NCBI RefSeq assembly: GCF_040045035.1
Contig: NZ_JBDZDS010000003.1
Coordinates: 124,001 to 188,000, forward strand
DNA length: 64,000 nucleotides
Source: Pseudaminobacter sp040045035
Lineage (GTDB): Bacteria; Pseudomonadota; Alphaproteobacteria; Rhizobiales; Rhizobiaceae
Reading direction: 5' to 3'
This document shows, one piece after another, positions 19,014-26,037 of the stretch (positions are counted from its first letter, which is position 1; every line of letters begins with the position of its first letter). A model generated the notes under the pieces. The model did no database searches, had not been told where the DNA came from, and saw nothing but the letters and a program-made list of their open reading frames with translations. A program made the translations under genes and the position numbers.

Positions 19014-19040
19014 GGCCCGGCCCCTGCGCCGGGCCTTTTT
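19014..19040 (+). terminator. Intrinsic terminator after gpmA
   Basis: GGCCCGGC (19014-19021) pairs perfectly with GCCGGGCC (19028-19035) around a 6-base loop and is followed by TTTTT at 19036-19040. This is the clearest intrinsic terminator in the window. It ends the mgsA-glk-exporter-dapB-gpmA transcript. Confidence 0.92.
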
Positions 19041-19272
19041 CATTCACATTTGCGTCGGTGATTCGAGCCGGCAAAGCGATTCACCGGCCGCCGCCGAAGC
19101 CCCATCGGATGACGCCGGGGAACCCCCGTCCGCCGGTTCCTTCGCCGCCCGACAGCACCCAAAGTGCGCGTTTCCGGCCTTTTTCGGGGGCTGGTCGGGA
19201 CACCCGGGCGGACACAAAACGACCGACCCACAGCAACTTTCCACTCATTTGCTTTTTTTGCCGAAAAGCGCG

Positions 19273-19301
19273 TTGACACGGCACCGCTGTCCGCTTACAT
19301 C
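19273..19301 (+). promoter_or_regulatory. Promoter of tRNA-Leu
   Basis: TTGACA at 19273-19278 is a perfect -35 box and TACATC at 19296-19301 lies 17 bases further on. The mature tRNA begins 13 bases after the -10 box. Nothing else in the interval competes. Confidence 0.75.
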
Positions 19302-19314
19302 GGCGGCACACCTA

Positions 19315-19399
19315 GCCCAGGTGGCGGAATTGGTAGACGCGCACGGTTCAGGTCCGTGTGCCGCGAGGCGTGGAGGTTCGAGTCCTCTCCTGGGCACCA
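19315..19399 (+). tRNA. tRNA-Leu (anticodon CAG)
   Basis: 85-base class II tRNA. The acceptor stem GCCCAGG (19315-19321) pairs with CCTGGGC (19389-19395), followed by discriminator A and encoded CCA (19397-19399). The anticodon stem CACGG/CCGTG encloses the loop TTCAGGT, anticodon CAG at 19349-19351, which reads CTG, the commonest Leu codon in such a GC-rich genome. A long variable arm follows, and the T-loop GTTCGAGTC is standard. Confidence 0.97.
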
Positions 19400-19414
19400 T
19401 CTCTTCAGATGGTG
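19395..19414 (+). terminator. Hairpin overlapping the tRNA 3' end
   Basis: CACCATCT (19395-19402) pairs perfectly with AGATGGTG (19407-19414) around CTTC and is followed by ATTGATTTAT. It starts within the CCA end of the tRNA and could end its transcript, though the following T-run is broken. Confidence 0.45.
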
Positions 19415-19824
19415 ATTGATTTATCTGCCTTTTTAGGCTTCCCATCCCACTGTTTACCAAGCGATTTCCCGGCGGGACGGTTTCGTCCTTTTGTCCCGGG
19501 ATGAGCTCGCGCATCGCTCCCCTTGCGAGGCGTTCCCGGTCTGCAGCTTTCATGTAAATCGACAGCTGGCGACTGCGAACGGGTCGCGCCGTTGGCCGCT
19601 GCTGTCATCGCTGCCGCGACCGAACCGCTGCGTTTCTTGTCTGCCCCGAGCAAATGATGCACTCTCCCGAAAGGAGGGATTGGGGGAGAGCGGATGGAAC
19701 AGGCAGTTCTGGCGCTGGTCGGCGACACGGGGGCCCCGGCATCCCCGCCGCAGCCGGGTTCTGCAACCAATACGACATGCTCATGTGATCCCTTTCGGCT
19801 CCCGCCCGGAAAGGACCGCTGAAC
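19415..19824. other. Gene-free stretch downstream of tRNA-Leu
   Basis: About 410 bases with no reading frame that I can defend on either strand. Locally it is less GC-rich than its surroundings just after the tRNA. The frames that stay open antisense to the tRNA give the usual meaningless tRNA translation. No integrase, attachment-site duplication or direct repeat of the tRNA 3' end was seen. Confidence 0.5.
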
Positions 19825-20397
19825 ATGGCGCGCAGAAAACAACCCAATCGTGGCGGCATGGCCTTCGGGCGCAACATCATGGTCCTGGGGATGGTCCCAT
19901 TCGCGCTCGGGACCTACGCCGCCATTCAGGGCGCGCTGACGCTCTCATGGCCGCGCGTTAACGCAACCATCATCGGCTGCGAGCGGGTCTGGCCGGAAAA
20001 CGATCGCCGCAATATCGGCACCCCCGACAATCCGAAGGGCTGGAGCACGGCGCACCTCACCTATTTCTATATCGCCAAGGGCCAGGAATACACCGGCTCG
20101 GCCGTGCAGCCCTATACTCTCGGGCTCGTCAACGCCGGCCATGACCAGCAGATGTGCCTCACCTACCAGCCCCATCAGGCTGTCGAGATTGCATACAATG
20201 CCGACAGGCCGGACATTGCCTATCTCGAACCGGGCCCAAGCCTTCCGGCTCTGATGCTTTCCGGCGTCGGCGCGTTCATGCTGCTGTGCGGCTGGCGGGT
20301 CCGGGTGCTCGCAAGCCGCGGCATCGGTACCATGAACGAGGAAGGGGCCACCGAGCACATCAAGCGTGCTCGAAACGCACCAGGCGGATGGTGGTGA
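19825..20397 (+). CDS. DUF3592-like two-helix membrane protein
   Basis: 190-residue protein with one membrane segment near the N-terminus (MVLGMVPFALGTYAAIQGAL) and one near residues 145-165 (ALMLSGVGAFMLLCGWRV). Between them is an extracytoplasmic domain of DUF3592 type: a variable strand region (VNATIIGCERVWPEN), Y-x-Y-x-V-like strands (HLTYFYIAKGQEYTGSAVQPY) and the characteristic AYNADRPDIAYLEPG near the second helix. Function is unknown. It stands alone between two gene-free stretches downstream of tRNA-Leu. Confidence 0.75.
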   Translation: MARRKQPNRGGMAFGRNIMVLGMVPFALGTYAAIQGALTLSWPRVNATIIGCERVWPENDRRNIGTPDNPKGWSTAHLTYFYIAKGQEYTGSAVQPYTLGLVNAGHDQQMCLTYQPHQAVEIAYNADRPDIAYLEPGPSLPALMLSGVGAFMLLCGWRVRVLASRGIGTMNEEGATEHIKRARNAPGGWW

Positions 20398-20715
20398 CCC
20401 ACGGCCTGGCGCGAAGCGCTTCCGGAGCGGGTCGCAGGCTACTTCTCCCGGGTGTCGTTGCGTCCCGGCCGCTGAAAGGTCAGGAGAGCGACCACATCTC
20501 TCATGACCTGGATTATCGCCTTGATCATCAGCTGCAATCCTCCGCGCGTCTCTGCTGTGCGCATGATCGGAGTTCGACGGGCCCGCCGGCTCTTCAGCCA
20601 CGAGGTTCATGATCGTGCGCAGGTCGAAGGATAGCTATTCACCGGATGCTCCACTTCATCCGACCGGATGAGGGAGACATGATTTTCGTGATTGGGCGCG
20701 CAGCCTGTGCGGCGC
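20398..20715. other. Gene-free stretch before the GntR regulator
   Basis: About 318 bases between the DUF3592-like gene and the convergent regulator gene. No plausible coding frame, strong hairpin or repeat was recognised on either strand. Confidence 0.45.
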
Positions 20716-21606
20716 CTATTGCCAGCTCTCCGGGATCGAGGCGAGCAGCGTCTCGCGCGCCGATTTCAGGTGACGGCGGCATGCCTGCTCGATCGCCTCG
20801 GGCCGGCGCGACTTCAGCGCGGCGATGTAGTCCAGGTGCTCGTGCAGGGCCGCTTCATTGCGGGCGCGCTGGCCGGCCTTGTTCCACTGGTAGTGGTAGT
20901 GGAAGATCATGGCGATGACGTCGTAGAAATCGACGATGAAGCGGTTGCGCGAGACGCTGTGGACGAGACGGTGGAAGCGCTCGTCCAACTCCGAAAACTC
21001 GGGATAGCGCGTTGAAATCTCGGCCAGCAGCGCGCGGTGCTCGACCTCCATCGCGTCGAGCTCGGCCCAGACCGGGTTGTCGGCGTCGAGCGCGGCGAAG
21101 GCGGCGACCGAGCGCAACTCGAACATCTCGCGGATCTCGGTCAGCTCCAGCGCGAAGGCGCGGGTAAAGCCCTTGAGCACCCAGTGGCTGTTGCGGCGCT
21201 TCTCGATCAGGCCGAAGCGGCTGAAGCGGATCAGGAACTCGCGCACGCTGGTGGTGCCGACGCCGATCTCGCGGGCGAGCTCCAGCTCGTTGATCTGCAT
21301 GCCGGCCTGGGCGCCCTCGGCCAGCAGGCGGCGCATGAAGGAGCGCTCGATGATCTGCGAAAGGCTGTCGGTCTCATCCTCGGGGAAGAAATCGGCGGGC
21401 TCGGGCGCGCGCAGCACCAGCTTGCTGCGCTTGTTCCATTCGATGAGCCCGCACTCCTCCATCCGCGCCAGGATGGAGCGCACCGTGGTGCGGCTGACCT
21501 CAAGTGCGGCACCCAGCTCCGGCTCGGAGGGCAGGCTGGCGCCGGCCGCGAGCAGGCCGAGGCAGCGGTTGTAGGCTTCCTTGTAGACGTTGTTCTGTTT
21601 CGCCAT
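20716..21606 (-). CDS. GntR-type regulator with two winged helices and an FCD domain
   Basis: 296-residue regulator. Residues about 15-68 form a first wHTH (LPSEPELGAALEVSRTTVRS ... ARMEECGLIEWNKRSKLVL). Residues about 85-140 form a second, similar wHTH (QINELELAREIGVGTTSVRE ... RFSRFGLIEKRRNSHWVLKG). The rest is an all-helical FCD effector domain with the usual metal/ligand His and Asp (ELDERFHRLVHSVSRN, HEHLDYIAAL). Ordinary FadR-type proteins have only one wHTH. The start is ATG 21606 with a GAGGGG ribosome-binding site. It is divergent from the UxaA-family gene, with a palindrome in the gap, and probably controls that sugar cluster. Confidence 0.88.
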   Translation of the reverse strand: MAKQNNVYKEAYNRCLGLLAAGASLPSEPELGAALEVSRTTVRSILARMEECGLIEWNKRSKLVLRAPEPADFFPEDETDSLSQIIERSFMRRLLAEGAQAGMQINELELAREIGVGTTSVREFLIRFSRFGLIEKRRNSHWVLKGFTRAFALELTEIREMFELRSVAAFAALDADNPVWAELDAMEVEHRALLAEISTRYPEFSELDERFHRLVHSVSRNRFIVDFYDVIAMIFHYHYQWNKAGQRARNEAALHEHLDYIAALKSRRPEAIEQACRRHLKSARETLLASIPESWQ

Positions 21607-21671
21607 GACCAGCCCCTCGTCCCGCCGTCGCCGCACGCGGCGCACCCGGCCGCTCCTTACCGGAAAACCGA

Positions 21672-21705
21672 TTGACGGCAAAATGTCTTTTCACGATAAA
21701 AGACA
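21672..21705 (+). promoter_or_regulatory. Promoter with overlapping operator palindrome for the UxaA operon
   Basis: TTGACG at 21672-21677 and GATAAA at 21695-21700 are 17 bases apart. The perfect inverted repeat TGTCTTTT (21684-21691) / AAAAGACA (21698-21705) with a 6-base spacer covers the spacer and -10 box. It is the obvious binding site for the divergently encoded double-wHTH regulator. Confidence 0.7.
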
Positions 21706-21753
21706 AAATCGAGCAGGTTGCAAGTGCCGCCCGCCGCCAGGAGGAGCCCCAGC

Positions 21754-23259
21754 GTGAACCCCGCCAGCTGCATCGTGCTGTCCGCTTCCGACAATGTCGC
21801 CGTGGCCAATGGCCGCCTGGAGCCAGGCACGGCGCTGCCGCGCGGCGGCGTGGCGTTGGAGGCGATCGACCCCGGCCACAAGGTGGCGATCGCGCCGATC
21901 GCGACGGGCGCGGCGGTGGTGAAATACGCCCAGGCGATAGGGCGGGCGACGCGCGACATCGCCGTAGGCGAGGCCGTGCATTCGCACAATCTGGTTTTCG
22001 AGGCCGGGCGCCTGCCCGTGGTGCCGCCGGCGGCGGCCGTGCAGGCGACCGAGGCCGACCGGGCGCGCAGCTTCATGGGCTATCGCCGCGCCGACGGGCG
22101 CGCCGGCACGCGCAACTTCATCGGCATCATCGCCAGCGTGAACTGCTCGACCACGGTGTGCCGGGCGATCGCGGAACATGCAAACCGGACATTGCTGCCC
22201 AGATTTCCGGGCATCGACGGCTTCGTGCCCATCGTACACGACCAGGGCTGCGGCATGAGCGGCACCGGCGACGGCATGCGCGTGTTGCACCGGACGCTGG
22301 CCGGCTATGCGCGGCACCCGAATTTCGGCGGCGTGCTGATGGTGGGGCTGGGCTGCGAGGTCAACCAGCTGACGCTCTACGGCCAGAAGGGCGTGGCCGC
22401 CGGCAAGCGGCACTTCAACATCCAGGAAGCCGGCGGCTCGCGCCGCTCGGTGGAGCGGGCGCTGGGCATTCTGGCCGAGATCGCCGAAGAAGTTGGGCAG
22501 CTGGAGCGCGAGCCGATCCCGGTGAGCGAGATCGTGGTGGGGCTGCAATGCGGCGGCTCGGACGGCATGTCTGGCATCACCGCCAATCCGGCGCTGGGGG
22601 CCGCGGTGGACATACTGGCGGGCGCGGGCGGCACCGGCATCCTTTCCGAGACCTCCGAGATCTACGGCGCCGAGCACCTGCTCGCATCTCGCGCCGCCAC
22701 GCCCGAGGTTGCCGAAAAACTCGACGGCTATGTGAAGTGGTGGGAGGACTATGTCGCCATGCATGGCGCCTCGCTCGACAACAACCCCTCCCCCGGCAAC
22801 AAGAAGGGCGGCCTGACCACCATCTTGGAAAAGTCGCTCGGCGCGGTGGCCAAGGGCGGCCAGACGCCGCTGCGCGGCGTCTACGGCTATGCCGAGCGCG
22901 TGACCGAGCGCGGCCTCGTCTTCATGGATACGCCCGGCTACGACCCGGTCTCGGCCACCGGCCAGGTGGCGGGCGGGGCCAACATCATCGCCTTCACCAC
23001 CGGGCGCGGCTCCTGCTTCGGCTGCCGGCCGACGCCGTCGATCAAGCTTTCCACCAACACCGCCCTCTACCGCGCCATGGAGGAGGACATGGACATCGAC
23101 TGCGGCCGCATCGCTTCCGGTGAAATCGGGGTGGCCGAGCTGGGTCGCGAGATATTCGAGCTGATCGTGGAGACGGCGTCGGGGCGCAAGACCAAGAGCG
23201 AGCTGTTCGGCTACGGCGACAACGAATTCGTGCCGTGGCATCTTGGCGCGACGCTGTAG
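21754..23259 (+). CDS. UxaA-family (altronate/galactarate dehydratase-type) hydro-lyase
   Basis: 501-residue enzyme with an N-terminal SAF domain (residues 1-85: SASDNVAVANGRLEPGTALP ... ISPIATG-like ... GEAVHSHNLVF). The large iron-dependent dehydratase domain follows (GYRRADGRAGTRNFIGIIAS, NCSTTVC, HDQGCGMSGTGDGM, GLGCEVNQ, GLQCGGSDGMSGITANPALG, TTGRGSCFGCRPTPSIKLST). The conserved Cys residues are present, so it should be active on a sugar acid, removing water to give a 2-keto-3-deoxy acid. The start is GTG at 21754 because AGGAGGAG lies seven bases upstream. It is the first gene of the operon with the aldose dehydrogenase and FucU genes. The actual sugar acid is not identifiable. Confidence 0.92.
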   Translation: MNPASCIVLSASDNVAVANGRLEPGTALPRGGVALEAIDPGHKVAIAPIATGAAVVKYAQAIGRATRDIAVGEAVHSHNLVFEAGRLPVVPPAAAVQATEADRARSFMGYRRADGRAGTRNFIGIIASVNCSTTVCRAIAEHANRTLLPRFPGIDGFVPIVHDQGCGMSGTGDGMRVLHRTLAGYARHPNFGGVLMVGLGCEVNQLTLYGQKGVAAGKRHFNIQEAGGSRRSVERALGILAEIAEEVGQLEREPIPVSEIVVGLQCGGSDGMSGITANPALGAAVDILAGAGGTGILSETSEIYGAEHLLASRAATPEVAEKLDGYVKWWEDYVAMHGASLDNNPSPGNKKGGLTTILEKSLGAVAKGGQTPLRGVYGYAERVTERGLVFMDTPGYDPVSATGQVAGGANIIAFTTGRGSCFGCRPTPSIKLSTNTALYRAMEEDMDIDCGRIASGEIGVAELGREIFELIVETASGRKTKSELFGYGDNEFVPWHLGATL

Positions 23260-23336
23260 CGGGAGCATGATGAGCGAGCGGACCCGGGGAACCGGATAAT
23301 GCTCCTCTGGGAACGGGGTCTTCGGGGAGGGAGTTC

Positions 23337-24323
23337 ATGAAGAAGCGCCGCATCGGCGACACTGCGCTCGAGGTCACCGAGGTGAGCTTCGGCGGCGCGG
23401 CCATCGGCGGGCTCTACCGCGCCTGCCCGCGCGAGGCGGCGATGGATACCCTCGAGCGGGCGTGGCAGGCCGGCCTGCGCTATTTCGACACCGCGCCCTT
23501 CTACGGCTTCGGCCTGTCGGAGCGGAGGGTCGGCGATTTCCTGCGCGACAAGAAGCGCGGCGACTACGTGCTTTCAACCAAGGTGGGCCGGCTGCTCAGC
23601 CCGGTGCCGGACGACCAGGTGCCCGACCTCGGCTATGTCGACCCGCTGCCGTTCCGGGTGGACTATGACTACAGCTATGACGGCATCATGCGCTCGGTGG
23701 AGTTCAGCTACGCCCGGCTGGGGCTGAACCTCATCGACATCCTCTTCGTGCACGACATCGGCGTCTACACGCATGGCGTGGAGAAGACGAACATACACTT
23801 CCGCCAGCTCATGGAGGGCGGGCTGAGGGCGCTGGAGGAACTGAAGTCCGCCGGCACGATCGCGGCCTACGGGCTGGGCGTCAACGAGGTGCAGATCTGC
23901 CTCGACGTTTTGGCCGAGGCGCCGCTCGACTGCATCCTGCTGGCCGGGCGCTATTCGCTGCTCGACCGCTCGGCCGAGGAGAAGCTGCTGCCGTTGTGCC
24001 GCGCAAGAAACACCTCGCTGGTGATCGGCGGCGTGTTCAACTCCGGCATATTGGCGACGGGGCCGGTGCCCGGCGCGACCTTCGACTACGGCCCAGCCCC
24101 GGCCGAAGTTTTCACCCGTGTCGCTGCGCTGGAGGCCACGGCGCAAGCCCACGGCATTCCGCTGGCGGCAGCGGCCTTGCAATTTCCGCTGCACGAGCCG
24201 GCGGTGGCGACGGTGCTGATCGGCACCGCCAAGCCGTCGAGCCTGGCGCGCAACCTCGATCTCCTGAACACCCGCGTGCCCGAAGCCGCCTATGCGGATT
24301 TCGAGCCCCACACATTCCGCTGA
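23337..24323 (+). CDS. Aldo/keto reductase, aldose (D-threo-aldose/L-fucose-type) 1-dehydrogenase
   Basis: 328-residue TIM-barrel oxidoreductase. The catalytic tetrad is recognisable: Asp and Tyr in YFDTAPFYGFGLSERRVGDF, Lys in STKVGRLL, and His in LFVHDIG. The sequence FRVDYDYSYDGIMRSVEFSY and the C-terminal VLIGTAKPSSLARNLDLL match the subgroup that oxidises aldoses such as L-fucose or L-galactose at C1 to lactones, or pyridoxal to pyridoxolactone. Ribosome-binding site GGGAGG; 12 bases before the FucU gene. Context with FucU and a dehydratase favours a sugar substrate. Confidence 0.88.
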   Translation: MKKRRIGDTALEVTEVSFGGAAIGGLYRACPREAAMDTLERAWQAGLRYFDTAPFYGFGLSERRVGDFLRDKKRGDYVLSTKVGRLLSPVPDDQVPDLGYVDPLPFRVDYDYSYDGIMRSVEFSYARLGLNLIDILFVHDIGVYTHGVEKTNIHFRQLMEGGLRALEELKSAGTIAAYGLGVNEVQICLDVLAEAPLDCILLAGRYSLLDRSAEEKLLPLCRARNTSLVIGGVFNSGILATGPVPGATFDYGPAPAEVFTRVAALEATAQAHGIPLAAAALQFPLHEPAVATVLIGTAKPSSLARNLDLLNTRVPEAAYADFEPHTFR

Positions 24324-24335
24324 GGTAGACCAGAC

Positions 24336-24785
24336 ATGCTGCGAGGCGTCCACCCCCTGCTCGGGCCCGATCTTCTCCACGCCTTGCGCACCATGGGTCA
24401 TGGCGACGAGATCGTGATTGCCGACGCCAACTTCCCGGCCAGCACGCTCGGCCGCCCGGTGATACGCGCCGACGGCATCGGCGCCGAAGCGCTGGTGGAG
24501 GCGATCCTGACCCACATGCCGCTCGACACGTTCGCGCCGGCTGCCGCCTACCGCATGGCGATGGTGGAGACGCCGGAGGAAGTGCCTCCGATCTGCCTGT
24601 CCTTCGAGGAGATCATCGACCGGCTCGCCGGCCCGTTCGTGGTGGCACCGCTGGAGCGCTTCGCCTTCTACGAGCGCGCGCGGAAGGCCGCTTATGTGGT
24701 GGCCACCGGCGAACTCAAGCTTTACGGAAACCTGATCCTGACCAAGGGCGTGCTGTCGCCGGGGGAGTTCGAGCCGGCGTGGTGA
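24336..24785 (+). CDS. RbsD/FucU-family sugar mutarotase
   Basis: 149-residue protein of the RbsD/FucU family, which interconverts sugar anomers so that the following dehydrogenase or kinase receives the right one. Typical features are HPLLGPDLLHALRTMGHGDE with the catalytic His, IVIADANFPA, and the C-terminal RFAFYERARKAAYVVATGEL. The sequence is closer to FucU (L-fucose mutarotase) than RbsD by the RKAAYVVATGE ending. It lies directly after the aldose dehydrogenase gene and before the ABC importer, consistent with import, mutarotation and C1 oxidation. Confidence 0.9.
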   Translation: MLRGVHPLLGPDLLHALRTMGHGDEIVIADANFPASTLGRPVIRADGIGAEALVEAILTHMPLDTFAPAAAYRMAMVETPEEVPPICLSFEEIIDRLAGPFVVAPLERFAFYERARKAAYVVATGELKLYGNLILTKGVLSPGEFEPAW

Positions 24786-24839
24786 GACCGGAAAGTGTCT
24801 TGCAACCGCAGCGCGATTGAATTAACAAAAACCGTCATT

Positions 24840-24861
24840 TGTTTTTTATACATAAAATCCG
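24840..24861 (+). promoter_or_regulatory. Possible second regulator site and -10 box before the ABC importer
   Basis: TGTTTTTT-ATACAT-AAAATCCG has the same half-site, 6-base spacer and AAAA start of the second half as the perfect palindrome at 21684-21705, with mismatches only in the outer right arm. TATACA at 24847-24852 could act as -10. The interval between FucU and the binding-protein gene (142 bases) is the only other gap in the cluster big enough for a promoter. Confidence 0.4.
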
Positions 24862-24927
24862 GTTCGATGAGCGCCTGATCGACCCGGATAGAGCAGAAGG
24901 GAACAAGGCGCCCCAGGGAGGATGCCA

Positions 24928-25923
24928 ATGAAGCTTTTCACCGCATTCGTCACACGCCGTTCGTTCGTCGCGCTCGCGACGGCCACCGCCATGATGGGGC
25001 TTGCCCCGACACTGCCTGCTTCCGCCGCCGACCCGACCATCCCGATCATCGTCAAGGACACGACCAGTTTCTACTGGCAGATCGTGCTCGCCGGCGCCCG
25101 CAAGGCCGGCAAGGATCTTGGCGTCAACGTGCCGGAACTGGGCGCGCAGGCCGAGACCGACGTCAACGGCCAGATCTCGATCCTTGAAAACGCCGTCGCC
25201 GGCAACCCGGCCGCGGTGGTGATCTCGCCCACCGAAGCCAAGGCGCTCGGCAAGCCGATCGACGAAGCGGCAACCAAGGTGAAGATCATCGGCATCGACT
25301 CCAGCGCCGAATCCAACGCCTTCACCTCCTTCCTGACCACCGACAACGTGCAGGGCGGCCGCGTCGCCGCCGACGGCCTGGCCGCCGCCATCGCCGCCGC
25401 CAATGGCGGCAAGATCGAGGGCGACGTGGCCCTCATCACCGCCCTGCCCGGCGCCGGCTCGCTGGAGCAGCGCGCCCAGGGCTTCAAGGAGCAGATCGCA
25501 GCGAAATATCCAGGCCTGAAGCTGATCGCCGACAAATATGCCGACGGCCAGGCGACGACCGGCCTGAACATCGCCACCGACCTGATCACTGCCCACCCCG
25601 ACCTGAAGGGCATCTTCGCCTCCAACCTGATCATGGCGCAGGGCGTGGGCCAGGCGGTGGCGGAAAACAACCTTTCCGGCAAGGTGGCGCTGATCGGCTT
25701 CGACAGCGACGACAAGCTGATCAAGTTCCTCAAGGACGGCGTCATCTCCGGCCTCGTGGTGCAGGACCCCTACCGGATGGGCTACGACGGCATCAAGACC
25801 GCGCTGGCCGCCTCCAAGGGCGAGAAGGTCGAGGCCTTCGTCGACACCGGCGCCAACCTCGTCACCAAGGACAATATGAGCGACGAGAAGATCGCCGCTC
25901 TGCTGAACCCGAAGCTGGACTGA
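24928..25923 (+). CDS. Sugar ABC transporter periplasmic binding protein (ribose type)
   Basis: 331-residue type I periplasmic binding protein. The signal peptide contains twin Arg-like residues (VTRRSFVALATATAMMGLAPTLPASAA). It is followed by IPIIVKDTTSFYWQIVLAGARKAGKDLG, AVVISPTEAKALGKPIDEA, IIGIDSSAES, ALITALPGAGSLEQRAQGF, GIFASNLIMAQGVGQAV and VALIGFDSDDKLIKFL, all characteristic of the Peripla_BP_4/RbsB family. ATG 24928 lies six bases after GGGAGG; the ATG at 24922 is too close to it. It delivers the sugar to the ATPase and permease encoded downstream. Confidence 0.93.
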   Translation: MKLFTAFVTRRSFVALATATAMMGLAPTLPASAADPTIPIIVKDTTSFYWQIVLAGARKAGKDLGVNVPELGAQAETDVNGQISILENAVAGNPAAVVISPTEAKALGKPIDEAATKVKIIGIDSSAESNAFTSFLTTDNVQGGRVAADGLAAAIAAANGGKIEGDVALITALPGAGSLEQRAQGFKEQIAAKYPGLKLIADKYADGQATTGLNIATDLITAHPDLKGIFASNLIMAQGVGQAVAENNLSGKVALIGFDSDDKLIKFLKDGVISGLVVQDPYRMGYDGIKTALAASKGEKVEAFVDTGANLVTKDNMSDEKIAALLNPKLD

Positions 25924-25942
25924 CAAGCCCGCGACGCGCGGC

Positions 25943-25970
25943 GGCTTCCGGGCGGGGACGCCCGGAGGCC
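25943..25970 (+). promoter_or_regulatory. Intercistronic stem-loop after the binding-protein gene
   Basis: GGCTTCCGGGC (25943-25953) pairs with GCCCGGAGGCC (25960-25970), 11 bp with one G-U, loop of six. It lies between the stop of the binding-protein gene and the ATPase gene and has no T-tract. Such hairpins often protect the upstream message so that binding protein is made in excess of the membrane parts. Confidence 0.55.
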
Positions 25971-26037
25971 GGCCCTGCTGCAACAGGTGGGCCAATAACG
26001 CGCCCGCAGGCGCAGCATGCCAATCGGGAGGATTGTC

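Noticed and set aside
19245..19553. Minus-strand frame of about 100 codons across tRNA-Leu.
   Set aside because: It contains the well-known artefactual translation of a tRNA antisense strand (RRGLEPPRLAAHGPEP). The part outside the tRNA matches no family I know, and no ribosome-binding site supports it.
24786..24927. Possible HutC-like site (TTTTATACATAAAA-like sequence near 24845).
   Set aside because: It lacks the TGTATATACA core of the perfect hut site. It aligns better, by spacing, with the palindrome of the sugar-cluster regulator.
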